Assembly (NCBI GenBank): GCA_052400665.1
Contig: JBQTGK010000003.1
DNA: 64,000 bases
Direction: 5' to 3' (one strand)
From: JBQTGK01 sp052400665
GTDB lineage: Bacteria; Bacteroidota; Bacteroidia; Bacteroidales; Marinifilaceae
In this document: positions 35,224-44,047 of the stretch, piece after piece
Numbering within the stretch: the stretch's first letter is position 1
Layout of the letters: each line of letters begins with the position of its first letter
Notes under the pieces: generated by a model
What the model saw: only the letters and a program-made list of their open reading frames with translations
Databases searched by the model: none
What the model was told of the DNA's origin: nothing
Translations under genes and position numbers: made by a program

Positions 35224-35339
35224 ATTTAATCTGATCGGAATAAAGCTTACATAAAGTATGTAAATAGTATAGTAAGAATAAACTAATGATTTGTTCGTGA
35301 GTCTTGTAGTTTATTTTATCACACCTAAAAAGTAATGTT

Positions 35340-36482
35340 ATGAACTTTGAATTTTCCGAAGAGCAATTAATGATTCGTGATGCTGCTCGTGATTTTGCAC
35401 AGCGAGAATTATTGCCTGGCGTTATCGAACGAGATGAAAAAGCAATATATCCAGTTGAGCAAGTGAAAAAATTAGCCGAATTAGGTTTTTTAGGAATGTT
35501 GGTTGATCCTGAATACGACGGAGGTGGCATGGATACAGTTTCTTATGTGCTTGCAATGGAGGAAATTTCGAAGGTAGATTCTTCTGTTTCTGTAATTATG
35601 TCGGTAAATAATTCATTGGTGTGCTGGGGGGTGCAAAAATATGGAACCGAAGCGCAAAAACAAAAATTCTTAAAGCCAATGGCTCGTGGAGAGAAAATAG
35701 GAGCTTTCCTATTGTCTGAGCCGGAGGCTGGTTCAGATGCTACTTCTCAAAGAACTACGGCTGTTGATAGGGGTGATCATTATATCCTCAATGGTACTAA
35801 AAATTGGATTACCAGCGGAAAAACTGCTTCCACATACATTGTTATAGCTCAGACTCATCCGGAACTAAAACACAAGGGTATTAATGCATTATTGGTTGAT
35901 GCAAAAACAAATGGGATTACCCTTGGAGCAAAAGAAAATAAAATGGGGATGCGGGCATCTGATACCCACTCGGTAATGTTTAATAATGTTAAGGTACCAA
36001 AAGAAAACAGATTGGGAGACGAGGGATTTGGTTTTAAACTGGCCATGAAATCCTTAGAAGGTGGACGTATTGGGATTGCTTCTCAGGCTCTCGGAATTGC
36101 CTCAGGAGCCTACGAATTAGCACTAAAGTATGCTCAGGAAAGAAAAACATTTGGGAAAGAAATTATAAAACATCAGGCAATTGCTTTTAAATTGGCTGAT
36201 ATGGCTACAGAAATTGAGGCGGCAAGATTTTTTTGCCTGAAAGCTGCCTGGTTAAAAGATCAGGGAAAAGCTTATGGACAAGCAAGTGCAATGGCAAAAT
36301 TATATGCTGCCGAAACTGCAATGAAGGTAACTACCGAAGCGGTTCAAATACATGGTGGGTATGGCTATGTGAAAGAATATCATGTGGAACGTTTAATGCG
36401 CGATGCAAAATTAACACAGATATACGAAGGTACTTCCGAAATACAAAAAATAGTAATTTCCAGAGGCTTACTGTCGGAATAA
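35340..36482 (+). CDS. Acyl-CoA dehydrogenase (short-chain type)
   Basis: The protein has 380 residues and the full FAD-dependent ACAD fold. FLLSEPEAGSDATSQRTTA and YILNGTKNWITSG are the flavin-binding blocks. The catalytic base is Glu363 in YEGTSEIQ near the C-terminus, the position used by short/medium-chain enzymes. The position used by isovaleryl-CoA dehydrogenases (before the Arg of LEGGRIG) is Gly. It oxidises acyl-CoA to enoyl-CoA and hands electrons to ETF, encoded directly downstream (etfB and etfA). Confidence 0.92.
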   Translation: MNFEFSEEQLMIRDAARDFAQRELLPGVIERDEKAIYPVEQVKKLAELGFLGMLVDPEYDGGGMDTVSYVLAMEEISKVDSSVSVIMSVNNSLVCWGVQKYGTEAQKQKFLKPMARGEKIGAFLLSEPEAGSDATSQRTTAVDRGDHYILNGTKNWITSGKTASTYIVIAQTHPELKHKGINALLVDAKTNGITLGAKENKMGMRASDTHSVMFNNVKVPKENRLGDEGFGFKLAMKSLEGGRIGIASQALGIASGAYELALKYAQERKTFGKEIIKHQAIAFKLADMATEIEAARFFCLKAAWLKDQGKAYGQASAMAKLYAAETAMKVTTEAVQIHGGYGYVKEYHVERLMRDAKLTQIYEGTSEIQKIVISRGLLSE

Positions 36483-36578
36483 TCAAAAATTAATATGTTT
36501 TAGATGATTGATTTAAACCTTTTTAGTTGCTATAATCTGAATAAAAACAATTCAACAAATACTTAAATTAAACATTAT

Positions 36579-37328
36579 ATGAAGATACTGGTCTGTATTA
36601 GTAACGTTCCGGATACCACCACTAAGGTAAAGTTTAAGGAAGAGAATACCTTGTTTGATGATTCAGGTATCCAATGGATCATAAATCCATGGGACGAATT
36701 GGCTTTAACAAGAGCTGTGGAGTTGAAAGAGGATGATGGAAATTCTATTGATGAAGTTTGTATTATTAATGTTGGGGATGCAAAAGCCGATGCAAGCTTA
36801 CGAAAGGCTCTGGCAATTGGTGCCGATAAAGCCATTCGAATTGAAGCAAATGCAGCTGATGCTTATCATGTAGCCGGGCAAATTGCAGAGTTTCTTAAAG
36901 AAAATCCTTATGATATTGTTTTTAGTGGAATAGAATCCAGCGATTACAATGGATCCTCTGTTGGTGCTATGATTGCTGAGTTTATGGATTATCCGGGAAT
37001 ATCATCTGTTACGCATATTGATTTTGATGATGCTGATATTGTATTGCATCGGGCAATTCCGGGGGGTAAACAAAAAATAAAGACAACAACTCCTTTTGTG
37101 GCTGTTGTGCAGAAAGGAATCGCAAATGAACCTAGAATTCCGGCAATGCGCGGAATTATGATGGCTAGAAAGAAACCTTTAGAGGTGAAACCGGCTGCCG
37201 AAGTTGAAATACTAACCAGATCCGTGAAGTTTGAGTTACCTCAGGCTAAAGGAGCTTGTAAAATGATTGAAGCAGAGCAAGCAGAGAAATTGGTTGGGCT
37301 TCTGAAAAATGAAGCTAAGGTATTGTAA
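36579..37328 (+). CDS. etfB: Electron transfer flavoprotein, beta subunit
   Basis: The protein has 249 residues. MKILVCISNVPDTTTKVKF is the typical EtfB opening, and VFSGIESSDYNGSSVGAMIAEF and PRIPAMRGIMMARKKPLEV are family signatures. It forms the heterodimer with EtfA (25 nt downstream) and binds AMP or FAD. It receives electrons from the acyl-CoA dehydrogenases of this block. The YxGxxxxD pattern of bifurcating ETFs is not obvious, so an ordinary quinone-directed ETF is likelier. Confidence 0.93.
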   Translation: MKILVCISNVPDTTTKVKFKEENTLFDDSGIQWIINPWDELALTRAVELKEDDGNSIDEVCIINVGDAKADASLRKALAIGADKAIRIEANAADAYHVAGQIAEFLKENPYDIVFSGIESSDYNGSSVGAMIAEFMDYPGISSVTHIDFDDADIVLHRAIPGGKQKIKTTTPFVAVVQKGIANEPRIPAMRGIMMARKKPLEVKPAAEVEILTRSVKFELPQAKGACKMIEAEQAEKLVGLLKNEAKVL

Positions 37329-37353
37329 TTCAAAAAAACTAAAAAAATAGCCT

Positions 37354-38322
37354 ATGTCAGTTATAGCATTTGCCAAAAATTGGAACGGAAAATTTAAAAG
37401 TTCCACGCATGAGTTGGTTTCCTATTCCAAGAAATTAGCCAGCGATTTAAGTAGCTGCCTTATTGTAGTTTCTATTGGTGAGGTAGCAGAAGAGGAACTA
37501 AAGAGTTTAGGAAAATTTGGAGCGGATAAAATTATTTCTGTAAATGATCCTAAAATGAACATACTAACAAGTCGTGTATATGCCGAGGTACTTGCAAAAA
37601 TTGCTGAAAAAGAGAGTGTAAAGCTACTTGTTTTGAGCGATAACAATAGTGGAAAAGCAATTGCTCCAAGAGTTTCAGTTAAAATGAAGGCCGGACTTGT
37701 TGCTTCGGTTCAGGAATTGCCGACGTCTCTCGATCCTTTTATTGTTAAAAAAAGAGTGTTTTCGGGAAAAGCATTTAGGTATGTTCAAATCGATTCATCA
37801 GTAAAAATAATTACCATAGCTAAAAATTGTTTTGGAATTGTTGAGAATCCAGTAGAATCTGTGATTGAAGAATTTATTCCAGAAGTAGATACGGAATTAT
37901 TTAAAGTTCAGGTTATTGAAGAGGAGGAGCAGAAAAATAAAGTAATTCTCTCCGATGCTGATGTGGTGATTTCAGCCGGTAGAGGAATGAGAAGTCCGGA
38001 TAATTGGGGACCTGTTGAAGATTTAGCTGAAGTTTTAAATGCAGCAACAGCTTGCTCTCGTCCGGTTTCGGATGAAGGATGGCGTGGTCATGAAGAACAT
38101 GTAGGACAAACAGGGAAAGTAATTGCACCGAATTTATACATCGCAGCTGGTATTTCAGGTGCGATACAGCATGTTGCGGGTATTAGCCGAAGTAAATGCA
38201 TAGTGGCAATTAATACCGATCCCGAAGCGCCTATTTTTGGAATTGCCGATTATGGAATTGTTGGCGATGCAATGGAAATTTTACCAAGATTAACAGAAGC
38301 ATTCAGAAATTCAAAATCATAA
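37354..38322 (+). CDS. etfA: Electron transfer flavoprotein, alpha subunit
   Basis: The protein has 322 residues. The C-terminal FAD domain is clear: VVISAGRGMRSPDNWG, SRPVSDEGW, HVGQTGKVIAPNLYIAAG, SGAIQHVAGI and AINTDPEAPIFGIADYGIVGD. It carries the redox FAD that shuttles electrons from acyl-CoA dehydrogenases to the membrane Fe-S oxidoreductase encoded by the next two genes. It is in an operon with etfB. Confidence 0.95.
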   Translation: MSVIAFAKNWNGKFKSSTHELVSYSKKLASDLSSCLIVVSIGEVAEEELKSLGKFGADKIISVNDPKMNILTSRVYAEVLAKIAEKESVKLLVLSDNNSGKAIAPRVSVKMKAGLVASVQELPTSLDPFIVKKRVFSGKAFRYVQIDSSVKIITIAKNCFGIVENPVESVIEEFIPEVDTELFKVQVIEEEEQKNKVILSDADVVISAGRGMRSPDNWGPVEDLAEVLNAATACSRPVSDEGWRGHEEHVGQTGKVIAPNLYIAAGISGAIQHVAGISRSKCIVAINTDPEAPIFGIADYGIVGDAMEILPRLTEAFRNSKS

Positions 38323-38442
38323 TATAAGTAGTAGATAAAAAGTATCAAGACATAAGAATTCTTGTTACTTATAGCTTCTTAAGTTTTGCTCAGGATTAAA
38401 ACTAACATCATAAATTGTAAGTGAATTCTTAATATCCAGAAT

Positions 38443-39702
38443 ATGACCAAACAGATTCTTTTTATCATCGCATTGTTGATTACACTTGGCGTGTTTGCCT
38501 ATTCGGTAAGACGATTGAGGTCATTTTTCAAGCTAACTAAGCCTTCTTATCCAATTCGAAACATTGGTGCTCGAATTTCTCATACTTTAAATGTGGCTTT
38601 CGGGCAAGCGAAAATATTTCGTAAGCCGGTAATTGGTTTAATGCACGCTCTAGTGTTTTGGGGCTTTCTTGTGATTACATTAGGAAGCATAGAAATGCTT
38701 GTGGATGGTGTATCAGGAGTTGATAGAGCTTTTGCCTTTACAGAATGGTTTTATGATGTCGTTATGGCCTCTGGAGATGTGTTTGCTTTGTTAATTCTTG
38801 TTTTTATTATAGTATTTAGCATTCGCCGAATGTTTATGAAGATAAAGCGTTTCTCTGGGGTGGAAATGACAGCGAAAGCAAATTGGGATGCTCAACTATC
38901 CTTATTTTTTATTGGTTTTTTAATGGTGTCACTGATTTGTTTCAATATGGGATATATTAGTAATCATCCCAATGGATATGAAGGTGTTTATCCCGTTTCT
39001 GCAGCTTTTGTTAATTTGTTTGGCTGGGATTTTGGTTGGTTACAGGAACCAGGCTGGTGGATTCATATTCTTTTGATATTCACATTTGCGAACTATCTGC
39101 CTTATTCAAAGCATTTTCATGTGTTTTTGTCCATTCCGAATGTATTCTTGGCTAATCTAGAGCCAATTACAAAGTATCCAAACTTGGAAAGTATTACTCG
39201 TGAGGTAAAGTTGATGTTGGATCCTGAAGCTGCTTACGATGAGGATACTGAAGTTGCTCGATTTGGTGTGAAAGATATTGAAGACATTAGCTGGAAAAAC
39301 TATATGGATTCTTTGTCTTGTACGCAATGTGGCCGTTGTACGGATGTTTGTCCTGCAAACATCACAGGCAAGCTTTTATCTCCTAGAAAGATTTTTGTTG
39401 ATGTTCGAAAGCGTATGGATGAAAAAGGACCCTTGGCGGCATTGGGAAAAGAGGATAGCAAATCGCTCTTGCGAGATTACATTACAGAAGAAGAAATTTG
39501 GGCTTGTACGACTTGTAATGCTTGTGTTCAGGAATGTCCAATTGATATTAGTCATCCAAACTTAATAATGGATATGAGAAGGTATTTGGTGATGGAGGAA
39601 GCTTCGGCACCAGCAGAGTTAAATACCATGTTTACCAATATTGAAAACAACGGAGCACCATGGCAATTCTCATCAGAGGATAGAATGAAATGGGCAGAAT
39701 AG
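38443..39702 (+). CDS. Membrane Fe-S oxidoreductase, heme b-type plus 2x[4Fe-4S] (ETF:quinone reductase subunit)
   Basis: The protein has 419 residues. Five or so hydrophobic helices fill the first 250 residues, with histidines placed as possible heme b ligands (NarI-like region: IGLMHALVFWGFL, GWWIHILLIFTF). A cytosolic ferredoxin-like module follows with CTQCGRCTDVCP and CTTCNACVQECP, each binding a [4Fe-4S] cluster. Together with the CCG protein encoded next it matches, in two pieces, the membrane ETF:(methyl)menaquinone oxidoreductase type of anaerobes. It would pass electrons from EtfAB into the quinone pool. Confidence 0.85.
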   Translation: MTKQILFIIALLITLGVFAYSVRRLRSFFKLTKPSYPIRNIGARISHTLNVAFGQAKIFRKPVIGLMHALVFWGFLVITLGSIEMLVDGVSGVDRAFAFTEWFYDVVMASGDVFALLILVFIIVFSIRRMFMKIKRFSGVEMTAKANWDAQLSLFFIGFLMVSLICFNMGYISNHPNGYEGVYPVSAAFVNLFGWDFGWLQEPGWWIHILLIFTFANYLPYSKHFHVFLSIPNVFLANLEPITKYPNLESITREVKLMLDPEAAYDEDTEVARFGVKDIEDISWKNYMDSLSCTQCGRCTDVCPANITGKLLSPRKIFVDVRKRMDEKGPLAALGKEDSKSLLRDYITEEEIWACTTCNACVQECPIDISHPNLIMDMRRYLVMEEASAPAELNTMFTNIENNGAPWQFSSEDRMKWAE

Positions 39703-39774
39703 TTAGCTTACCTTATTGTGCTAGTGCTGATAGTCGTGCTTTAGGAAAAGTAATCATTTAATAGATATATTGAA

Positions 39775-40572
39775 ATGAGTATAGAAACAAAAATAGATGT
39801 ACCTGTAATGGCTGATGTTGTCGCGAAAGGCGAAACACCTGAATATTTATACTGGGTTGGTTGTGCGGGAGCATTCGATGTCAGATATCAAAAAGTAGCT
39901 AGGGCCTTTGCTAAAATTTTAAATCATCTTGCTGTTAGTTACGCTGTTTTAGGGAAAGAGGAAAGTTGTACTGGAGACCCTGCCAAGAGAGCTGGAAACG
40001 AAATGCTTTTTCAGATGCAAGCCATGCAAAATATAGAAGTATTGAATAGATATAAAGTGAAAAAGATTATTTGCACTTGTCCACATTGCTACAATACGCT
40101 AAAAAATGAATATCCGGAATTGGGGGGCAATTATGAGCTGATTAATTACACGGTTTTTCTAGATGAAATGATTCGCATGGGCAAATTAGATTTGGGCAAT
40201 AATCCTTTCAAAGGTCAAAGTATTACTTACCATGATCCATGTTATTTAGGCAGAGGAAATAAGATCTATGATGCTCCGAGAAATGTTATAAAGGCAGTTT
40301 TTGGCGAGATAAAAGAGATGAAGCGTGCAAGAAGTTCTGCTTTGTGCTGTGGCGCTGGAGGTGCTCAAATGTTTAAGGAGGCCGAAAAAGGAAATAAGGA
40401 AGTGAATATTGAGCGAACTGAAGAGGTAATTGAAGCAAAAGTAGATAAAGTGGCTTCGGCTTGTCCGTTTTGCATGACCATGTTAACAGATGGTATCAAA
40501 CTAAAAAATCAAGAAGAGAACTTGCAGAATTTAGATGTGGCAGAGATTATTGAGAAGGCGTTGGAATTGTAG
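39775..40572 (+). CDS. CCG-domain (HdrB/GlpC-like) Fe-S protein
   Basis: The protein has 265 residues with two CCG domains: CTCPHCYNTLKNEYPELGG with HDPCYLGRGN, and SALCCGAGGAQMF with CPFCMTML. CCG domains hold noncubane [4Fe-4S] clusters in HdrB. It lacks transmembrane helices and should dock on the membrane protein encoded just upstream. In fused relatives both parts form one polypeptide, so here the enzyme is split. The mutase gene starts 17 nt after this stop. Confidence 0.88.
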   Translation: MSIETKIDVPVMADVVAKGETPEYLYWVGCAGAFDVRYQKVARAFAKILNHLAVSYAVLGKEESCTGDPAKRAGNEMLFQMQAMQNIEVLNRYKVKKIICTCPHCYNTLKNEYPELGGNYELINYTVFLDEMIRMGKLDLGNNPFKGQSITYHDPCYLGRGNKIYDAPRNVIKAVFGEIKEMKRARSSALCCGAGGAQMFKEAEKGNKEVNIERTEEVIEAKVDKVASACPFCMTMLTDGIKLKNQEENLQNLDVAEIIEKALEL

Positions 40573-40588
40573 AACTAAATCAAGGGGG

Positions 40589-43500
40589 ATGACAGTAAAT
40601 ACAACATATAAGCTTAAAAATACAGTTCGAATTGTAACGGCAACTTCTCTGTTCGATGGACATGATGCATCGATAAATATTATGCGACGCATTCTTCAGG
40701 CTTCGGGAGCGGAAGTAATCCATTTGGGACACAATCGATCTGCAGAAGAAATAGTAGATTGTGCAATTCAGGAAGATGCACAGGCCATTGCAATTAGTTC
40801 TTATCAAGGTGGGCACAACGAGTTTTTCAAGTACATGTATGATCTTCTGCAGGAGAAAAATGCAGGGCACATCCTGATATTTGGTGGTGGCGGTGGTGTG
40901 ATACTTCCTGCTGAAATTAAGGAATTAGTAGAATACGGTATAGCTGGTCTATATTCTCCTGATGATGGTAGAAATTTAGGCTTGCAAGGAATGATAAATG
41001 AGGTTCTTGAAAAATCAGATTATGAATTTAAAAGTGTAGAACTCCCTAAAATAAAAAAACTTAGTGTAGGTAATATAAACTTATTGTCGAGGTTGATTAC
41101 ATTAGCAGAACAAGATGAACTACAACAGTCTGATCTGTTTGTGGAATTTAAAAATAAGGCTGAAATCAGTAGTGTTCCTGTTGTCGGAATCACAGGTACA
41201 GGTGGTGCAGGTAAATCTTCACTTACCGATGAGCTGATTCGAAGAATTCAAATTGATTACCCAGAATTGAAGCTTGCTATTTTATCTGTTGATCCTTCTC
41301 GGAAGAAGAGTGGTGGTGCATTGCTAGGGGATCGAATTCGAATGAATGCCATCAACCATCCAAACATTTATTTGCGCTCATTGGCTACGAGAAGAGCAAA
41401 TTTAGCCTTGTCCAAACATGTTGACGATGCATTGACCTTAATGAAGGCTGCAGGCTTTGATTGTATTTTTCTGGAAAGTTCAGGAATTGGACAGTCAGAT
41501 ACAGAGATTGTGGATTACAGCGATGTGAAATTGTATGTGATGACTCCTGAATTTGGTGCAGCAACACAATTAGAGAAGATCGATATGCTCGATTTTGCTG
41601 ATTTAGTTGCCATTAATAAGTTCGATAAGCAAGGTGCACAAGATGCTTTGCGTGATGTGAAAAAGCAATATCAACGAAATAATCTCTTTTGGGAGCAAAA
41701 TTCCGACGATATGCCAGTTTATGGCACAGTTGCTTCCCAATTTAATGATCATGGCGTAAATGAGCTCTATCATGCCTTAATTGAGCTTTTATCTGCAAAC
41801 AAAGAGACGGCATTTGCAAAGAATGGAAAACCGATCTTAGAAGCTAGTCAAAAAATTGAAATTGTACCTCCAGCTAGAGTTAAATACCTTTCGGAGATAG
41901 CGGAAACTGTGCGTAGGTACAATAGAAAGGCTGAAGAGCAATCTGAAATTGCTGATCAATTGTATGCTTTAGATAAGGCTTCAAAACTAATTAAAAAAGA
42001 AGAAGTTATAAATGATATAATCAGTGAATCTATCAAACTTTCTAAAGACTTTAAGCATCAGGATATTATTGATGTTTGGGAAGAAAAGAAGGAAAGATAT
42101 AAAGCTGATGTTTTCTCGTATATGGTTCGCGGTAAAGAGCTAAAAGTCGATACTTACTTCGAAACATTGTCTTATTCACGAATTCCTAAAATTGTACTTC
42201 CTAACTATAAATCATGGGGAGATATCCTAAAATGGAATCTGAAAGAGAATGTTCCTGGCGAATTTCCTTATGCTGCAGGTGTTTTTCCATTTAAGAGAGA
42301 GGGTGAAGATCCAACAAGAATGTTTGCTGGAGAGGGATCACCGGAAAGAACCAATAAACGCTTTCACTATCTGGCTGCAGACCAACCGGCTGTTCGCTTA
42401 TCCACTGCTTTCGATTCAGTTACCCTTTATGGTGCCGATCCTGAGTACCGTCCAGATATTTATGGAAAAGTAGGCAATGCAGGCGTTTCCATAGCTTCAT
42501 TAGATGATGCGAAGAAATTATACAGTGGTTTTGATCTATGCGATCCAAAAACGTCTGTATCCATGACGATTAATGGTCCTGCACCAATGTTGGTTGCTTA
42601 TTTTATGAATGTAGCAATCGATCAGCAATGTGAAATCTATATCCGTGAAAACGGTTTGGAAGAAGAGGTTAAAGTAAAGATTGAAGAAATTTACGCTGGC
42701 AAAGATAGGGTAGGCTATGTAGGCGATTTGCCTAAAGAAAATAATGGTTTGGGATTAATGTTATTGGGGGTAACAGGCGATCAGGTTTTACCCGAAGATA
42801 TCTATCAGAAAATTAAAAAGGAAACCATTTGCAAAATAAGAGGAACAGTTCAGGCAGATATGTTGAAAGAGGATCAGGCACAGAATACCTGTATATTCTC
42901 CATTGATTTTGCCTTGAAGATGATGGGAGATATTCAGGAGTATTTCATACAAAATCAAGTGCGAAATTTCTATTCTGTTTCCATATCTGGATATCACATT
43001 GCAGAGGCAGGAGCGAATCCAATAACTCAATTGGCTTTTACTCTATCGAATGGATTTACTCTGGTAGAATATTACATTTCGAGAGGAATGAATGTGGATG
43101 ATTTTGCTCCAAATTTGTCTTTTTTCTTCTCCAATGGAATGGATCCGGAATATACTGTAATTGGTCGTGTAGCGAGAATAATTTGGGCGAAGGCCATGAG
43201 ATATCTTTACAAAGCCAACGATCGCTCCCAAAAATTGAAATATCACATCCAAACTTCGGGCAGATCCTTACATGCACAGGAAATTGAATTCAACGATATT
43301 CGAACCACTTTGCAAGCTTTAACAGGCATCTACGACAATTGCAATTCTCTTCATACAAATGCGTATGACGAAGCTATAACGACACCAACCGAAGAGTCTG
43401 TTCGAAGAGCAATGGCAATCCAATTAATCATCAATAAAGAGCTTGGTTTGGCAAAAAACCAGAATCCTTTGCAGGGATCGTTTATCATTGAAGAATTGAC

Positions 43501-43939
43501 TGATTTGGTAGAAGAGGCGGTTATGGTTGAATTCGATCGTTTAACGGAGCGTGGAGGTGTTTTGGGCGCCATGGAAACCATGTATCAGCGAAGTAAAATT
43601 CAATCTGAGTCATTGCAATACGAAAGTTTGAAGCACAATGGAGGTTTGCTAATAGTAGGTGTGAATACTTTTTTGAGTAAGAAAGGATCGCCAACAGTTC
43701 AGCCCAAAGAAGTGATTCGATCTGATGAAGAAGAAAAGGTAAATCAAGTCAATTTCAAGGAGTTGGTGCAAGAGAATAACAAAGATAAGTCAGTTAAAGT
43801 TTTACTTGAACTAAAGGAAACGGCTTTGAAGAATGAAAATGTGTTTGCTGCATTAATGGAGGTTTGTAAGTACTGTACTTTGGGACAAATTACAAATGCC
43901 TTGTACGAAGTTGGTGGTCAATACAGAAGAAATATGTAA
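40589..43939 (+). CDS. icmF: Fused B12-dependent acyl-CoA mutase with G-protein chaperone (IcmF type)
   Basis: The start is the ATG at 40589, preceded by AGGGGG, a rare clear ribosome-binding site here; the open frame upstream overlaps the previous gene. The protein has 1116 residues. The N-terminal B12 domain shows LFDGHDASINIMRR (His25 lower ligand) and SSYQGGHNEF. A MeaB-like GTPase follows, with P-loop GITGTGGAGKSS at 200-211 and DPSRKKSGGALLGDRIRM. The mutase barrel (KRFHYLAADQPAVRLSTAFDS, VSISGYHIAEAGANP) fills the rest. IcmF enzymes interconvert isobutyryl- and butyryl-CoA, and some act on isovaleryl-/pivalyl-CoA. Neighbouring butyrate kinase and carboxylase genes keep both open. Confidence 0.92.
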   Translation: MTVNTTYKLKNTVRIVTATSLFDGHDASINIMRRILQASGAEVIHLGHNRSAEEIVDCAIQEDAQAIAISSYQGGHNEFFKYMYDLLQEKNAGHILIFGGGGGVILPAEIKELVEYGIAGLYSPDDGRNLGLQGMINEVLEKSDYEFKSVELPKIKKLSVGNINLLSRLITLAEQDELQQSDLFVEFKNKAEISSVPVVGITGTGGAGKSSLTDELIRRIQIDYPELKLAILSVDPSRKKSGGALLGDRIRMNAINHPNIYLRSLATRRANLALSKHVDDALTLMKAAGFDCIFLESSGIGQSDTEIVDYSDVKLYVMTPEFGAATQLEKIDMLDFADLVAINKFDKQGAQDALRDVKKQYQRNNLFWEQNSDDMPVYGTVASQFNDHGVNELYHALIELLSANKETAFAKNGKPILEASQKIEIVPPARVKYLSEIAETVRRYNRKAEEQSEIADQLYALDKASKLIKKEEVINDIISESIKLSKDFKHQDIIDVWEEKKERYKADVFSYMVRGKELKVDTYFETLSYSRIPKIVLPNYKSWGDILKWNLKENVPGEFPYAAGVFPFKREGEDPTRMFAGEGSPERTNKRFHYLAADQPAVRLSTAFDSVTLYGADPEYRPDIYGKVGNAGVSIASLDDAKKLYSGFDLCDPKTSVSMTINGPAPMLVAYFMNVAIDQQCEIYIRENGLEEEVKVKIEEIYAGKDRVGYVGDLPKENNGLGLMLLGVTGDQVLPEDIYQKIKKETICKIRGTVQADMLKEDQAQNTCIFSIDFALKMMGDIQEYFIQNQVRNFYSVSISGYHIAEAGANPITQLAFTLSNGFTLVEYYISRGMNVDDFAPNLSFFFSNGMDPEYTVIGRVARIIWAKAMRYLYKANDRSQKLKYHIQTSGRSLHAQEIEFNDIRTTLQALTGIYDNCNSLHTNAYDEAITTPTEESVRRAMAIQLIINKELGLAKNQNPLQGSFIIEELTDLVEEAVMVEFDRLTERGGVLGAMETMYQRSKIQSESLQYESLKHNGGLLIVGVNTFLSKKGSPTVQPKEVIRSDEEEKVNQVNFKELVQENNKDKSVKVLLELKETALKNENVFAALMEVCKYCTLGQITNALYEVGGQYRRNM

Positions 43940-44047
43940 CTTAACAATATAGTTCGTTAGATTGCAGTAAAAAATAGCAATTGTCTATTTTTTTAGAGAT
44001 AAATAAGAATAAAAGATCTTATAATTAACCTTAAATTATAAATAAAA

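Noticed and set aside
36579..38322. Electron-bifurcating ETF
   Set aside because: The gene set pairs with a membrane quinone-type oxidoreductase and I see no clear bifurcation signature; an ordinary ETF is likelier.
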